From positions 248,001 through 312,000 of the forward strand of contig CANLXL010000005.1 in the NCBI GenBank assembly GCA_947495125.1: a stretch of DNA of 64,000 bases, written 5' to 3'. The notes beneath the pieces were generated by a model. That model was not told the DNA's origin, ran no database searches, and saw nothing but the letters and a program-made list of their open reading frames with translations. Shown here one piece after another: positions 1-7,360 of this stretch (within the stretch, counting starts at the first letter, position 1; each line of letters starts with the position of its first letter). The translations under genes and the position numbers were made by a program. The DNA comes from an uncultured Flaviramulus sp. GTDB lineage: Bacteria > Bacteroidota > Bacteroidia > Flavobacteriales > Flavobacteriaceae.

Positions 1-1
1 T

Positions 2-121
2 GAGCAATTGCGAGATAAGCACGTTGAGGAAAAGACTGAGGAGAATATAGATTCAATAAAAAATGAAGCTGCTCAATTCAACTCCATGATATCATTGCAT
101 TCTTTAATAATAAATTCTTAA
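2..121 (+). CDS. C-terminal end of an unidentified protein (5' truncated by window)
   Basis: An open frame runs from the window edge for 39 codons to a TAA. The visible end is rich in Glu and Lys, then hydrophobic, and ends SLIINS. It lies 12 bases before the lipoprotein gene and may share its transcript. Nothing identifies the function. Confidence 0.45.
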   Translation, partial: EQLRDKHVEEKTEENIDSIKNEAAQFNSMISLHSLIINS

Positions 122-133
122 AAATAAAGCATT

Positions 134-730
134 ATGAAAAACGTGTTATCAATTATGGCAATTTCTTTATTAATGTCGTGTTCAAATAAAGCAGAAGAAC
201 CTATTAGAAAATACGTTCAGAACTTTGAAGGTACACAAATAAATTTGAATGTCGATTTTTTAAATATAGAAAAATTGAATCCTTATACATCAAAACAGCT
301 AGGGACAAATGTTAAAAGACAAATCGACCTCGAAGTTGAAAAATTTGCCCTTGATGCCGAAAATGACATAAAAGAAAATCGTATTGAAATAAGTATAAGG
401 AAGATTAAAATGATCGGTACAAAAAACAAGGAATTATTAGACTCTTATAAGAGGTCTATTAAACTTTATGAGTATTCCATTGCCTTAGACAGCTCCAGCA
501 TTGAACAAATAGAAGAAAAGAATTATAAGAGGTTGAGTAAAAAAATCGATAGTTTATTGAGCTTACAAGATAGACTTTTAGTTAAACCAGACAGTGTTGT
601 TGCAATTAAGCGAAAAGTGAAATATAAAATAATAAACCCATTACTAAATAACGCTGAACAGACTTTAACAAAGATATTTTATTTAGAACCTGATTATAGT
701 AAAGTTATTCGTTCAGAAGATATAGAATAA
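134..730 (+). CDS. Putative lipoprotein, prophage accessory gene
   Basis: 198 residues with a short lysine-containing N-terminus, a hydrophobic stretch and a lipobox ending LLMSC at residue 16, so the mature protein is probably lipid-anchored. The rest is charged and predicted mostly helical, with no recognised domain. It stands outside the early operon, next to the repressor, which is a typical position for lysogenic conversion genes. It shares size, a lipobox and Ser-Leu/Asp-Ser-rich helical composition with the lipoprotein at 21,508-22,047. A role in superinfection exclusion is possible but only an inference. Confidence 0.65.
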   Translation: MKNVLSIMAISLLMSCSNKAEEPIRKYVQNFEGTQINLNVDFLNIEKLNPYTSKQLGTNVKRQIDLEVEKFALDAENDIKENRIEISIRKIKMIGTKNKELLDSYKRSIKLYEYSIALDSSSIEQIEEKNYKRLSKKIDSLLSLQDRLLVKPDSVVAIKRKVKYKIINPLLNNAEQTLTKIFYLEPDYSKVIRSEDIE

Positions 731-747
731 ATTCAAATTATATCGAG

Positions 748-1152
748 TTAGTTCTTTTTTAATAAAGTAGAAACCCAATCACTGGCTCTAAACAAAAACT
801 CCTTTTTAAAACGCTTATCCCCCATTAATTCATCAAAATTATTTTCTAAAGCTTTAGTAACAAAATGTATTTCGTCCTGGTCTAGCTTTCTATAGTCCGG
901 GGCTTTTTGGTTTATGTCGAATTTTTCCTCTTCCAAAATAATTGGTAAAACCCCATTTTCTATAAAATCTATATTAACTCTATATTTTGACTGAAGACCA
1001 AGCTTGATATTAGAAGAAACACCTAAACCATCCTTACCTCGTTCGATGTCTGAGAGGCTTCCCTGTTTCATATTAAGGGCTTTAGATAATTCTAATTGAC
1101 TTAATTTAAGCGTTTTACGAACTAATTTTAATCTAGAATTTTCACTTTCCAT
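748..1152 (-). CDS. XRE-family HTH regulator, probable prophage CI-type repressor
   Basis: 134 residues. An HTH_3-type domain occupies roughly residues 7-62, with the helix-turn-helix around LSQLELSKALNMKQGSLSDI, followed by a C-terminal helical part likely used for dimerisation. No S24 peptidase domain is present, so it is shorter than lambda CI. It is divergent from the plus-strand early operon, the classic immunity-region layout. Its -7 box TATATTTG lies exactly 4 bases upstream of the ATG, so the mRNA is probably leaderless, as for lambda cI expressed from PRM. It probably binds the dyads in the intergenic region. Confidence 0.85.
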   Translation of the reverse strand: MESENSRLKLVRKTLKLSQLELSKALNMKQGSLSDIERGKDGLGVSSNIKLGLQSKYRVNIDFIENGVLPIILEEEKFDINQKAPDYRKLDQDEIHFVTKALENNFDELMGDKRFKKEFLFRASDWVSTLLKKN

Positions 1153-1156
1153 AAAC

Positions 1157-1164
1157 CAAATATA
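1157..1164 (-). promoter_or_regulatory. -7 box of the repressor promoter (leaderless arrangement)
   Basis: On the minus strand the sequence reads TATATTTG, then GTTT, then the repressor ATG. This matches the Bacteroidetes -7 consensus TAnnTTTG. With a start site a few bases downstream of the box the mRNA would begin at or next to the ATG. Confidence 0.6.
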
Positions 1165-1192
1165 GAATTTATTTTAAAAAAATAGAATAATC

Positions 1193-1224
1193 TTTGTTTA
1201 TATATAGAAAAATCTATATATTTG
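1193..1224 (+). promoter_or_regulatory. Early promoter with embedded operator dyad
   Basis: TTTG (1193-1196) and TATATTTG (1217-1224) are separated by 20 bases, a good Bacteroidetes promoter. Between and over them lies a perfect dyad, TATATAGA-AAAA-TCTATATA, at 1201-1220 (arms extend to 1200/1221). Related half-sites (TATAGAA, AATAGAA) occur at about 1160-1187. The dyad overlaps the -7 box, so a bound repressor would block the polymerase. The leader to the first ATG is 32 bases. Confidence 0.65.
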
Positions 1225-1256
1225 TACCATACAACACAGTAAATATAAATATTAAA

Positions 1257-1451
1257 ATGGAAACTACAATAGAATATATCTGTGAGGAAAATATTGGCAA
1301 GTACTGGATTGAAAATTCTTTAGTAGCAACCTTAGATTTCAATGGTGATGAATTTATAATGGATGATGAGGCAAGAGATAATATGACCGAAGAAGAAGTA
1401 GACGGTATCTATTTCGCAATGACAGAATACAAAGAACAGTATAACGCATAA
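1257..1451 (+). CDS. Small acidic protein, first gene of the early operon
   Basis: 64 residues from the ATG at 1257. An in-frame TTG at 1194 would make the protein longer, but it lies inside the promoter and is rejected. The protein is rich in Glu and Asp, with no recognised motif. First position after the repressor-controlled promoter suggests an early regulatory or host-takeover role, which cannot be specified. Confidence 0.6.
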   Translation: METTIEYICEENIGKYWIENSLVATLDFNGDEFIMDDEARDNMTEEEVDGIYFAMTEYKEQYNA

Positions 1452-1454
1452 GAC

Positions 1455-1616
1455 ATGGAATCCTGTAAAGAAACAATATCAAGATTAATAAGGTTTGAGT
1501 TTGACAATACCCAGTGGTGGGAAACGGACAAAATGAATCAATTAATTCTTACGGCCAAAACATACAAACTTGATGAATTGGCAAACGAAATGAAAAACGA
1601 TTTAAAAGTAGCGTAA
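1455..1616 (+). CDS. Small hypothetical protein
   Basis: 53 codons starting MESCKETISR, three bases after the preceding stop and two bases before the next start, so it fits the operon tightly. Charged and probably helical. Function unknown. Confidence 0.5.
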   Translation: MESCKETISRLIRFEFDNTQWWETDKMNQLILTAKTYKLDELANEMKNDLKVA

Positions 1617-1618
1617 TT

Positions 1619-2050
1619 ATGAAATTAGAATTAAAACACTTAACGCCTTATTCGCCATATAAATTGATGTTGCAAAATCGCGCTTTTCCAAATATCCCAA
1701 TTGTTTTTAGTGGCGGATATTATAAAAATAGCAAGGAGTATATCATGTCTTACGGGGATGATATTCATGGGATTAAATGTGTTTCAACATATGTCAACGA
1801 AGGAGCTATAAAACCAATACTTAGGCCATTATCAGGCTTAACTAAATATCTAGGGAACACCAAAAATTTTGAAAGTTGGCAAGATGAATGGGTTGACCAT
1901 ATTTGGGATTTTCAAAACAAATTACAAGAGGCAAATGCTTTAGCATGTCCTTATGATTTGACACAGAAACTATTAGAAAATCATTTCGACTTATTCGGAT
2001 TAATAGATAAAGGATTGGCAATTGACATTAATACTATAAAAAATGCATAA
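1619..2050 (+). CDS. Conserved prophage protein of unknown function
   Basis: 143 residues. The C-terminal part (KLLENHFDLFGLIDKGLAID) and the central IKPILRPLS segment are hallmarks of a protein I recognise as recurrent in Bacteroidetes phages and prophages, without assigned function. It overlaps the next small gene by 8 bases, indicating translational coupling within the early operon. Confidence 0.65.
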   Translation: MKLELKHLTPYSPYKLMLQNRAFPNIPIVFSGGYYKNSKEYIMSYGDDIHGIKCVSTYVNEGAIKPILRPLSGLTKYLGNTKNFESWQDEWVDHIWDFQNKLQEANALACPYDLTQKLLENHFDLFGLIDKGLAIDINTIKNA

Positions 2051-2195
2051 TCATTTAGGAATCCAAATAAACCAAAAATGTAAAGTAGGATCTACTATAA
2101 TCGATGTAGATAGTACAAAATATAATGAAGACCCAAACTACAGTAAGCAAATTAACCAAGCACTTATAAACTCATTAAAATGGAAAATACAGTAG
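2043..2195 (+). CDS. Small hypothetical protein
   Basis: 50 residues starting MHNHLGIQIN. It overlaps the gene before by 8 bases and the gene after by 16, a compact phage arrangement that supports it modestly. No motif. Confidence 0.4.
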   Translation: MHNHLGIQINQKCKVGSTIIDVDSTKYNEDPNYSKQINQALINSLKWKIQ

Positions 2196-2401
2196 ACAAT
2201 ATTAAAGCTTTATGGGGAGAGCTTAAAAACGATGGTTCAAAGACTCGTTTTATTGAGGCTTGCGCAGATGAGCTTAACAAATCCCCTAACACATTGCATA
2301 ATCATTGGTTTGCAAGATTTTGGCAAATACCGGAAAAGCACCAAGGTAGAATAGTCGAATTGTTACAAAACACTATTAAACTACAAAATCAAACGGTTTA
2401 A
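2180..2401 (+). CDS. Small putative DNA-binding protein
   Basis: 73 residues. Residues 20-50 (ACADELNKSPNTLHNHWFAR) read like a helix-turn-helix: a helix with Ala/Leu, a turn, then a recognition-like helix. Its TAA stop shares a base with the ATG of the next gene (TAATG). A regulatory role in the early region is plausible but unproven. Confidence 0.55.
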   Translation: MENTVDNIKALWGELKNDGSKTRFIEACADELNKSPNTLHNHWFARFWQIPEKHQGRIVELLQNTIKLQNQTV

Positions 2402-2676
2402 TGAATAGCACAGCTAACATAGAGCAATTATTAAAAAATGGAAAGATAAAGCTTATCGACATTAATGTTTTAAGAACTCTTTTAAGTGTTCAGCGAGAAG
2501 ATGTAAGAAAGAAAATATGTAGTGCTAAAGATGCCAGATACATATTAGATATGAGCGAAAAGGCATTTTATAAACTGATAGCAGAAAAGGACTGTTTAAT
2601 ACGTCCGAGTAGTAAGAAAGGAAAATACGTTTTGTCGAGTGTTTACGATGAAGCAAAGCGATTAAATAACCTCTGA
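2401..2676 (+). CDS. Putative HTH (excisionase/MerR-like) protein
   Basis: 91 residues. The segment SAKDARYILDMSEKAFYKLI resembles the winged-helix start of excisionase-type DNA-binding proteins (x-S-x-x-D-A-A-x-x-L-x-x-S). It begins on the last base of the preceding stop codon. It may be the phage Xis or an early regulator; the missing integrase leaves this open. Confidence 0.5.
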   Translation: MNSTANIEQLLKNGKIKLIDINVLRTLLSVQREDVRKKICSAKDARYILDMSEKAFYKLIAEKDCLIRPSSKKGKYVLSSVYDEAKRLNNL

Positions 2677-2697
2677 AAAGAGCATTAATAGCGAACC

Positions 2698-2787
2698 ATG
2701 AATAAAAACTTAATAGAAGTTGAGAGATCTACTAAAGTTTCATGGAACCAAAGCCATAGGGCAAAATCTTCCAAAAGGATAAGCTAA
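2698..2787 (+). CDS. Very small ORF (29 codons) in the leader before the hairpin
   Basis: MNKNLIEVER... ends inside the loop of the following hairpin. Its overlap with a strong stem-loop could make it a leader peptide, but nothing else supports it. Confidence 0.2.
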   Translation: MNKNLIEVERSTKVSWNQSHRAKSSKRIS

Positions 2788-2802
2788 TAGCCCTATGGTT
2801 TT
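2750..2802 (+). terminator. Strong stem-loop, possible terminator or attenuator
   Basis: Arms AAAGCCATAGGGC and GCCCTATGGTTTT pair over 13 positions (one G-U) around a 27-base loop, and the distal arm ends in four T. The uridine tract is short, so it may be an attenuator or processing site rather than a full terminator. Confidence 0.45.
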
Positions 2803-2835
2803 AAAAGAAAATAAAAACTTAATAAATACAAAGTC

Positions 2836-2988
2836 ATGAAAAAAGAATCTTATTACGAACCAACAGGAACCTACGAAATATTTGATACGGACACTCAAAC
2901 TTATGAAAATCAATTTGGACAACAATTAAGAAATCCGGAGCAATATAATTCATCATCCGAAGGCTATACGCCATTTGGTGACGAGTAA
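2836..2988 (+). CDS. Small Tyr/Glu-rich hypothetical protein
   Basis: 50 residues starting MKKESYYEPT, rich in Tyr, Glu, Gln and Asn. It follows an A-rich stretch that is typical of flavobacterial starts. Open reading on the minus strand in the same place is considered a shadow. No function seen. Confidence 0.45.
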   Translation: MKKESYYEPTGTYEIFDTDTQTYENQFGQQLRNPEQYNSSSEGYTPFGDE

Positions 2989-3059
2989 CAATAACCGATT
3001 GAGAAAAGGGTAAGTAGTGATTGAGATTGCACGGCAAACTACGGTAACATTTCGATTTT

Positions 3060-3131
3060 ATGGATTTTTCAGAAAGTTACAAGAGAATAAAAAATCTGCA
3101 ATCAAGATTAGCAGCAATGAAAGCCCGTTAA
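3060..3131 (+). CDS. Possible 23-residue peptide
   Basis: MDFSESYKRIKNLQSRLAAM... is a short basic helix directly upstream of a stem-loop. Length alone gives weak support. Confidence 0.2.
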   Translation: MDFSESYKRIKNLQSRLAAMKAR

Positions 3132-3137
3132 GCAGGC

Positions 3138-3170
3138 AAAATCGGGGGCGATAACCTCAAACCCGATTTT
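3138..3170 (+). terminator. Stem-loop, probable terminator
   Basis: AAAATCGGG and CCCGATTTT form a 9-bp stem with a 15-base loop, ending in TTTT then AATTATT. It would separate the regulatory early genes from the recombination operon. Confidence 0.5.
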
Positions 3171-3205
3171 AATTATTAAACAATTATAGAGTAATAAACG
3201 AGAAT

Positions 3206-3234
3206 AAAAAAAAGCCACTACCGTAAATAGTGGC
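3206..3234 (-). terminator. Intrinsic terminator oriented for minus-strand transcription
   Basis: GCCACTA and TAGTGGC pair around a 7-base loop. On the plus strand eight A precede the stem, so read on the minus strand it is a stem followed by eight T, a textbook intrinsic terminator. No minus-strand gene ends here, so it would terminate antisense or unannotated transcription just upstream of recT. Confidence 0.5.
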
Positions 3235-3270
3235 CAATAAACCGAAGTTTAATTAAATCAGAGTAAAATT

Positions 3271-4149
3271 ATGGAAAATAAATTAACTACAAAAGACTTA
3301 TTCGGTCAAAAATCAATTCAACAAAGGTTTGAAGCAATACTAGGAAAGAAGGCTCAGGGCTTTATATCTTCTGTACTTCAAGTTATAAACGGAAACAAAT
3401 TGCTTTGTACAGCAGAGCCCGCAACAGTTTTAAACGCTGCTGCTACGGCTGCCAGTTTGGACCTACCTATTAACCCAAATTTAGGTTTTGCCTGGATTGT
3501 ACCCTATAAAGGTAAAGCCCAGTTTCAAATGGGGTGGAAAGGGTTCGTACAGCTCGCTTTAAGAACCGGCCAATATCAAAGAATTAACGTAACCGAAGTT
3601 TATGAAAATCAATTTAAATCATTCAACCGATTAACCGAGGAGCTTATAGCCGACTTTGATATAGAGGGTAAAGATGATGTAGTTGGGTATGCCTCATATT
3701 TCAGATTAAACAACGGCATGGAGAAAATGACTTATTGGAGCAAAGAAGAAGTTATTAACCATGCTAAAAAATACTCTCAGGCTTATGGTAAGGGCTCAAT
3801 GTCACCATGGAATGATAAAGATCAGTTTCATGCGATGGCTAAAAAGACGGTGCTTAAAAACGCCATTTCTAAATGGGGAATTATGAGTATCGAAATGCAA
3901 ACGGCACAAATAGCAGATCAAGCCGTACAGGAGCATGAAGGAGATTACAAGTATATAGATAACACCATTGATGTAGAAGCGGAAAGCGAAGAAGAAGAAA
4001 CTAAACGGGTGTTGTCATTTATTGACAAGTCAAAAAACACAAAAGAGCTAAAAACCCTTAAAGACTCTCTAAGTGATGAGCTTAAAGAAAAGTTCGTAAA
4101 AGAGCTTGAGGATAGAGAGAATGAATTAATCATTAAAGAAAAATCATAA
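3271..4149 (+). CDS. recT: RecT-family single-strand annealing recombinase
   Basis: 292 residues, typical RecT length. The family signature AEPATVLNAA (48-57) and PNLGFAWIVPYKGKAQFQMG (69-88), followed by GFVQLALRTGQ, is clear. The C-terminal 70 residues are highly charged. RecT proteins anneal complementary single strands during phage recombination and replication and work with a 5'-3' exonuclease, here the next gene two bases downstream. First gene of a tight operon extending to the replication genes. Confidence 0.93.
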   Translation: MENKLTTKDLFGQKSIQQRFEAILGKKAQGFISSVLQVINGNKLLCTAEPATVLNAAATAASLDLPINPNLGFAWIVPYKGKAQFQMGWKGFVQLALRTGQYQRINVTEVYENQFKSFNRLTEELIADFDIEGKDDVVGYASYFRLNNGMEKMTYWSKEEVINHAKKYSQAYGKGSMSPWNDKDQFHAMAKKTVLKNAISKWGIMSIEMQTAQIADQAVQEHEGDYKYIDNTIDVEAESEEEETKRVLSFIDKSKNTKELKTLKDSLSDELKEKFVKELEDRENELIIKEKS

Positions 4150-4151
4150 TC

Positions 4152-5228
4152 ATGGACTTTAATAATTATTTATTTCACCCTCACAGCGTAGGGAACATAA
4201 TGGGAGGCGTTCCCAAGCTTTTAACGGAAGAACAGGAGATCACTTATTCTAGTTTGTTATCTAAGCATAAATCCAATAATAAGAACCTCACTTTCGCACA
4301 GATGAAACGATATGCTTATCTAATAAATAAGCATAAGAATCCGGAAAAAGAGTTAACCGAAAATCAAAGAAATGAATTGTTTGAACTCATTTTAAAATAC
4401 GAATCTACCGGAAAGAATCTAACCTTAAATCAAATTGAAACTTTAGGGGATTTGCACAGAAAAAAGAAAGGACGTTTGAAACTTGATGACCGGGCAAAAT
4501 CTTTCTTAGAAAAACTAGTATGGCAATCCATTACAAAAAGAAGCCACAATTTAAGCACCTTGATGACCGATAAAGGTCTTCAGGTTGAAGAAAAGTCTAT
4601 TACCCTATTTTCTGAAGTTACTAAATCGCTTTTCATCAAGAACAAAAAGAGACGTACTAACGAGTTTTTTAATGGGGAATGTGATAACGCACAGAATAAT
4701 ACCATTCGTGATATAAAATCTAGTTGGGAGTTCGAAACTTTCCCGCTAAAAGATTCCGTGATACCATCTTCTTTATACCAGTGGCAATTAGACGGGTATA
4801 TGTCTCTTTGGGAGTACAAAAAGTCAGAATTAATTTATTGCCTTGTAGATACACCTAAAAGGCTAATCGATGACCTACTTAGTCGAATGGATTGGAAAAA
4901 CAACATTTTCGATAATGATGGTAATGTTAGGAGCCAAAATATTGATTTGGTAGTTGAAACTGTTTGCAATCATATCTACACACTGGATGGTTTAAAGGAA
5001 TATTGCGCAGAAAGTGAAAACATAAATCTTGAGTGGTTTAATGATGTATTTGTTGAGATACCTAAAGAAATAAGGGTAAAAGTATTTAGCCACGCATACT
5101 GTCAAAAAAGAATCGATCAACTTGAACAAATGATACTTCTAGCAAGGGAATACATGAATGAAGTTTTGGAGGATTTAGGGGGAAGTATTGTGAATTTAAA
5201 AAAGTTTAAACCGTTAAAATCAGCTTGA
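4152..5228 (+). CDS. PD-(D/E)XK exonuclease, RecT partner
   Basis: 358 residues. The nuclease core shows EE at 146-147, GECD at 175-178, RDIKSS at 186-191 and a Q-rich motif YQWQLDGYM at 209-217, which together match the lambda-exo/YqaJ/RecE-type PD-(D/E)XK fold. Adjacent placement to recT strongly supports a 5'-3' exonuclease that produces single strands for annealing. The N-terminal 110 residues are Lys-rich and not recognised; they may contact RecT. Its TGA overlaps the next ATG. Confidence 0.8.
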   Translation: MDFNNYLFHPHSVGNIMGGVPKLLTEEQEITYSSLLSKHKSNNKNLTFAQMKRYAYLINKHKNPEKELTENQRNELFELILKYESTGKNLTLNQIETLGDLHRKKKGRLKLDDRAKSFLEKLVWQSITKRSHNLSTLMTDKGLQVEEKSITLFSEVTKSLFIKNKKRRTNEFFNGECDNAQNNTIRDIKSSWEFETFPLKDSVIPSSLYQWQLDGYMSLWEYKKSELIYCLVDTPKRLIDDLLSRMDWKNNIFDNDGNVRSQNIDLVVETVCNHIYTLDGLKEYCAESENINLEWFNDVFVEIPKEIRVKVFSHAYCQKRIDQLEQMILLAREYMNEVLEDLGGSIVNLKKFKPLKSA

Positions 5229-5560
5229 TGAATAAACCTCCCAAACACACCAAAATATACTTAAAAGCTTTAGGACATGATTTAGGAGATCCAAATCAAT
5301 ATATAGAAAGCGAACTAAGCCCTAAAAAAGCGGTAGACATCCATCATATTATATCAAGGGGTAAGGGTGGCGAAGACCGAATAGAAAATTTAATGGCTGT
5401 AACCAGGGAGGAACATAATTATTATGGTGACAAAAAGGAATGGATGTGTTTTCTACTCAATAAACACCGGGAGTATTTAAAGAATAGGGGTGTTGAATTT
5501 AGCGAAAATTGGTTTAAAGATCAGATTAATAAATACGATGATACCCATGTGTTTATATGA
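5228..5560 (+). CDS. HNH endonuclease-like protein
   Basis: 110 residues from the ATG that shares a base with the upstream TGA; an earlier in-frame TTG is not needed. Residues 37-63 carry an HNH signature: DIHHI, then GGED, N54 in IENL and H63 in REEHNYYG. HNH proteins cut DNA with a metal ion. In this position it probably acts in recombination (NinG/Rap-like Holliday or flap processing) rather than as the terminase-linked packaging HNH. The precise substrate is not visible. Confidence 0.7.
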   Translation: MNKPPKHTKIYLKALGHDLGDPNQYIESELSPKKAVDIHHIISRGKGGEDRIENLMAVTREEHNYYGDKKEWMCFLLNKHREYLKNRGVEFSENWFKDQINKYDDTHVFI

Positions 5561-5691
5561 TAATCTTAATAAAAATAGAAGGACGTTCGACAGAGGTTAC
5601 AATTAACGGTCATTCAACTATACATCGAACCTCTTTTATAAAGAAACTATCACTAAGTGATTTAATAGAATATGTTAAAACAAGAATTTAA
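5557..5691 (+). CDS. Small hypothetical protein
   Basis: 44 residues (MIILIKIEGRSTEVTINGHS...), beta-rich by appearance, overlapping the HNH gene by 4 bases (ATGA). Twelve bases separate it from the next gene. Function unknown. Confidence 0.5.
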   Translation: MIILIKIEGRSTEVTINGHSTIHRTSFIKKLSLSDLIEYVKTRI

Positions 5692-5703
5692 AAAACAAGA
5701 GGT

Positions 5704-5997
5704 ATGAAAAATCAAACCGCTATCGACTTCAATAATCCAATAATTCACAGAGAAAACAATCCGGTTTCTCAGGCAGATTTTGAAAAGAACGAACCAAAGT
5801 TCCGTGGCCAGTGTAAAACGATCATGGAGGCATTTAAAAGAGGTGAAAGATTATCAACTATGACAGCTTTAATTAAATACAGAATAGGCGATTTAAGAAG
5901 GAGAATTAAGGATTTGAAGGACAACTATAAAGTTGACAATATAGGAGAGGAAAAGCTTGAAGGCGGATTTAAGGAATGGTTTTTAATCACTAAATGA
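5704..5997 (+). CDS. Winged-helix phage protein
   Basis: 97 residues. The pattern QCKTIMEAFKRGERLSTMTAL, then IGDLRRRIKDLKD, is the phage winged-helix domain often found next to RecT or replication genes in Bacteroidetes prophages: a variant of NxxxIxxxLxxGxxLTxxxAL...I..L..RI..L. It probably binds DNA. It ends in ATGA overlap with the next gene. Confidence 0.7.
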   Translation: MKNQTAIDFNNPIIHRENNPVSQADFEKNEPKFRGQCKTIMEAFKRGERLSTMTALIKYRIGDLRRRIKDLKDNYKVDNIGEEKLEGGFKEWFLITK

Positions 5998-6179
5998 ATG
6001 AAGAAGTCATAATAGTAAATGCAGTTTTTGATCGCAATAGATATTTCATATTTAGAAGCACAGGAGAAGAGATTGAATTTTCATTTATAAACCATAAACC
6101 AAGACCAAAAGGCTTTCAAAGATTAACTGAAAAAGAAAAAGAATATATAAATAAAAACATGCTACCAGATCATGAGTAA
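5994..6179 (+). CDS. Small hypothetical protein
   Basis: 61 residues, beta-like N-terminus (EVIIVNAVFDRNRYFIFRS) and a Lys-rich end. Coupled by overlap at both ends (4 and 8 bases) with neighbours. No recognised domain. Confidence 0.55.
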   Translation: MNEEVIIVNAVFDRNRYFIFRSTGEEIEFSFINHKPRPKGFQRLTEKEKEYINKNMLPDHE

Positions 6180-6615
6180 CAAAAAGAATCTTCCAAATAT
6201 TCCAATTTATATTGGCGACTGGGAAAAGGATTGCAATACTTTAATTGAATTTAAAGGAATCGATCAATACAAAAATGAATTTAAGAGAGATTTTATTCGA
6301 AGCGTTTGGAAGTCACAGCAAACATATACTTCAAACTTTGATTTATGTCCTAAAACATCCGGTGTTTACGCAATTGAATCGTGCAATATGAATATTGAAT
6401 CTAATGATTTTTTAAGAAGTGAAATTATTTACATAGGTAAGGCTAAGAATTTAATGAATCGCAAAAGAGGACATGAGGTATTGCGCATAGCCCGACCGAT
6501 TTTAAAGGATTGCTTATTGAAATTCTATTGGTTCGAAACGAATGATTATCACAATTTAGAAAGGATGTTAATTGAAATATATAAACCAATAATCAACACT
6601 ACCTATGGCCAATGA
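6172..6615 (+). CDS. GIY-YIG nuclease-domain protein
   Basis: 147 residues. GVYAIE at 64-69 and IIYIGKAKNLMNRKRGHE at 85-102 give the GIY and YIG strands and the following basic helix; E130 in NLERMLIEIYKPIINT is the metal-binding glutamate and P-x-x-N closes the fold. The catalytic set appears complete. GIY-YIG enzymes make single DNA cuts; the phage role could be recombination intermediates or homing. The 60-residue N-terminus is unrecognised. Confidence 0.75.
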   Translation: MSNKKNLPNIPIYIGDWEKDCNTLIEFKGIDQYKNEFKRDFIRSVWKSQQTYTSNFDLCPKTSGVYAIESCNMNIESNDFLRSEIIYIGKAKNLMNRKRGHEVLRIARPILKDCLLKFYWFETNDYHNLERMLIEIYKPIINTTYGQ

Positions 6616-7360
6616 TCCAGCTTTTTTGTTTTATCCGGGTGATTATTTGAGAGACACTCAAACATTAAGTGAGAAAACTCAAGTATCATATGATCGAATT
6701 ATGTGTGAACATATGAGAAACATATGTATTTCAAAAAGACAACTTAAGTTTTTCACAAAAAAGCTAAATGAGGACGAGATCGAAGAACTCATGTTTGTTT
6801 TAACGGAGGTCGAGGGTGGTTTTCAAATTACTTGGGTAGCCGATAGTATCAGTAAACGTAAGCGTTACAGCGAATCGAGACGTAATAATCGTAAAGGAAA
6901 AAAGAAAGAAGATGTGAAAAACATATCAGAAACATATGATTCACATATGGAAAATGAAAATGAAAATGAAAATATAAATGAAATTGAAGTTAAAGATGAA
7001 ATTGAAATTAAAAGTAAAAAAATAGAATTTCAGAAAATCATTGACATTTTCAACTCAGTTTGTAAAAATCTACCTGAAGTACAGAAAATAACGAATCAAC
7101 GTAAATCGGCAATCAATGCCAGGATACAGGAATACGGGTTATCGAAAATAGGTGATGTTTTCCAATTGGTTGCTAAAAACGAATTTTTAAACGGAAACAA
7201 TGATAGGGGCTGGACAGCCGATTTTGATTGGATTATGAACCCTAACAATTTTATAAAAATCTTAGAAGGAAAATATAATGGAAAACAAAGTAGCAACAGC
7301 GTCCAAGGCGCATCTGATGACTTTAGAGCAAAGACAGCAAAGAGACTTGGTCTTGTATAG
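6605..7360 (+). CDS. Phage replication initiator-like protein (DUF1376-type N-terminus)
   Basis: 251 residues. The N-terminus PAFLFYPGDYLRDTQTLSE is the hallmark of DUF1376-type replication proteins, a winged-helix DNA-binding region. Residues 85-137 form a charged linker with an ENENEN repeat. Residues 140-235 look like the C-terminal DnaD/primosome-type helical part. It probably binds the phage origin and recruits the host helicase, like lambda O. The purine-rich GAAAATGAAAATGAAAAT repeat near 6955 could itself be an origin iteron tract, since lambda O genes contain their ori. Confidence 0.7.
   Translation: MANDPAFLFYPGDYLRDTQTLSEKTQVSYDRIMCEHMRNICISKRQLKFFTKKLNEDEIEELMFVLTEVEGGFQITWVADSISKRKRYSESRRNNRKGKKKEDVKNISETYDSHMENENENENINEIEVKDEIEIKSKKIEFQKIIDIFNSVCKNLPEVQKITNQRKSAINARIQEYGLSKIGDVFQLVAKNEFLNGNNDRGWTADFDWIMNPNNFIKILEGKYNGKQSSNSVQGASDDFRAKTAKRLGLV

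Noticed and set aside
2740-3037. Minus-strand frames over the small genes at 2,698-2,988
   Set aside because: Phe/Ile-rich composition, no promoter box, and opposite to a plausible plus gene.
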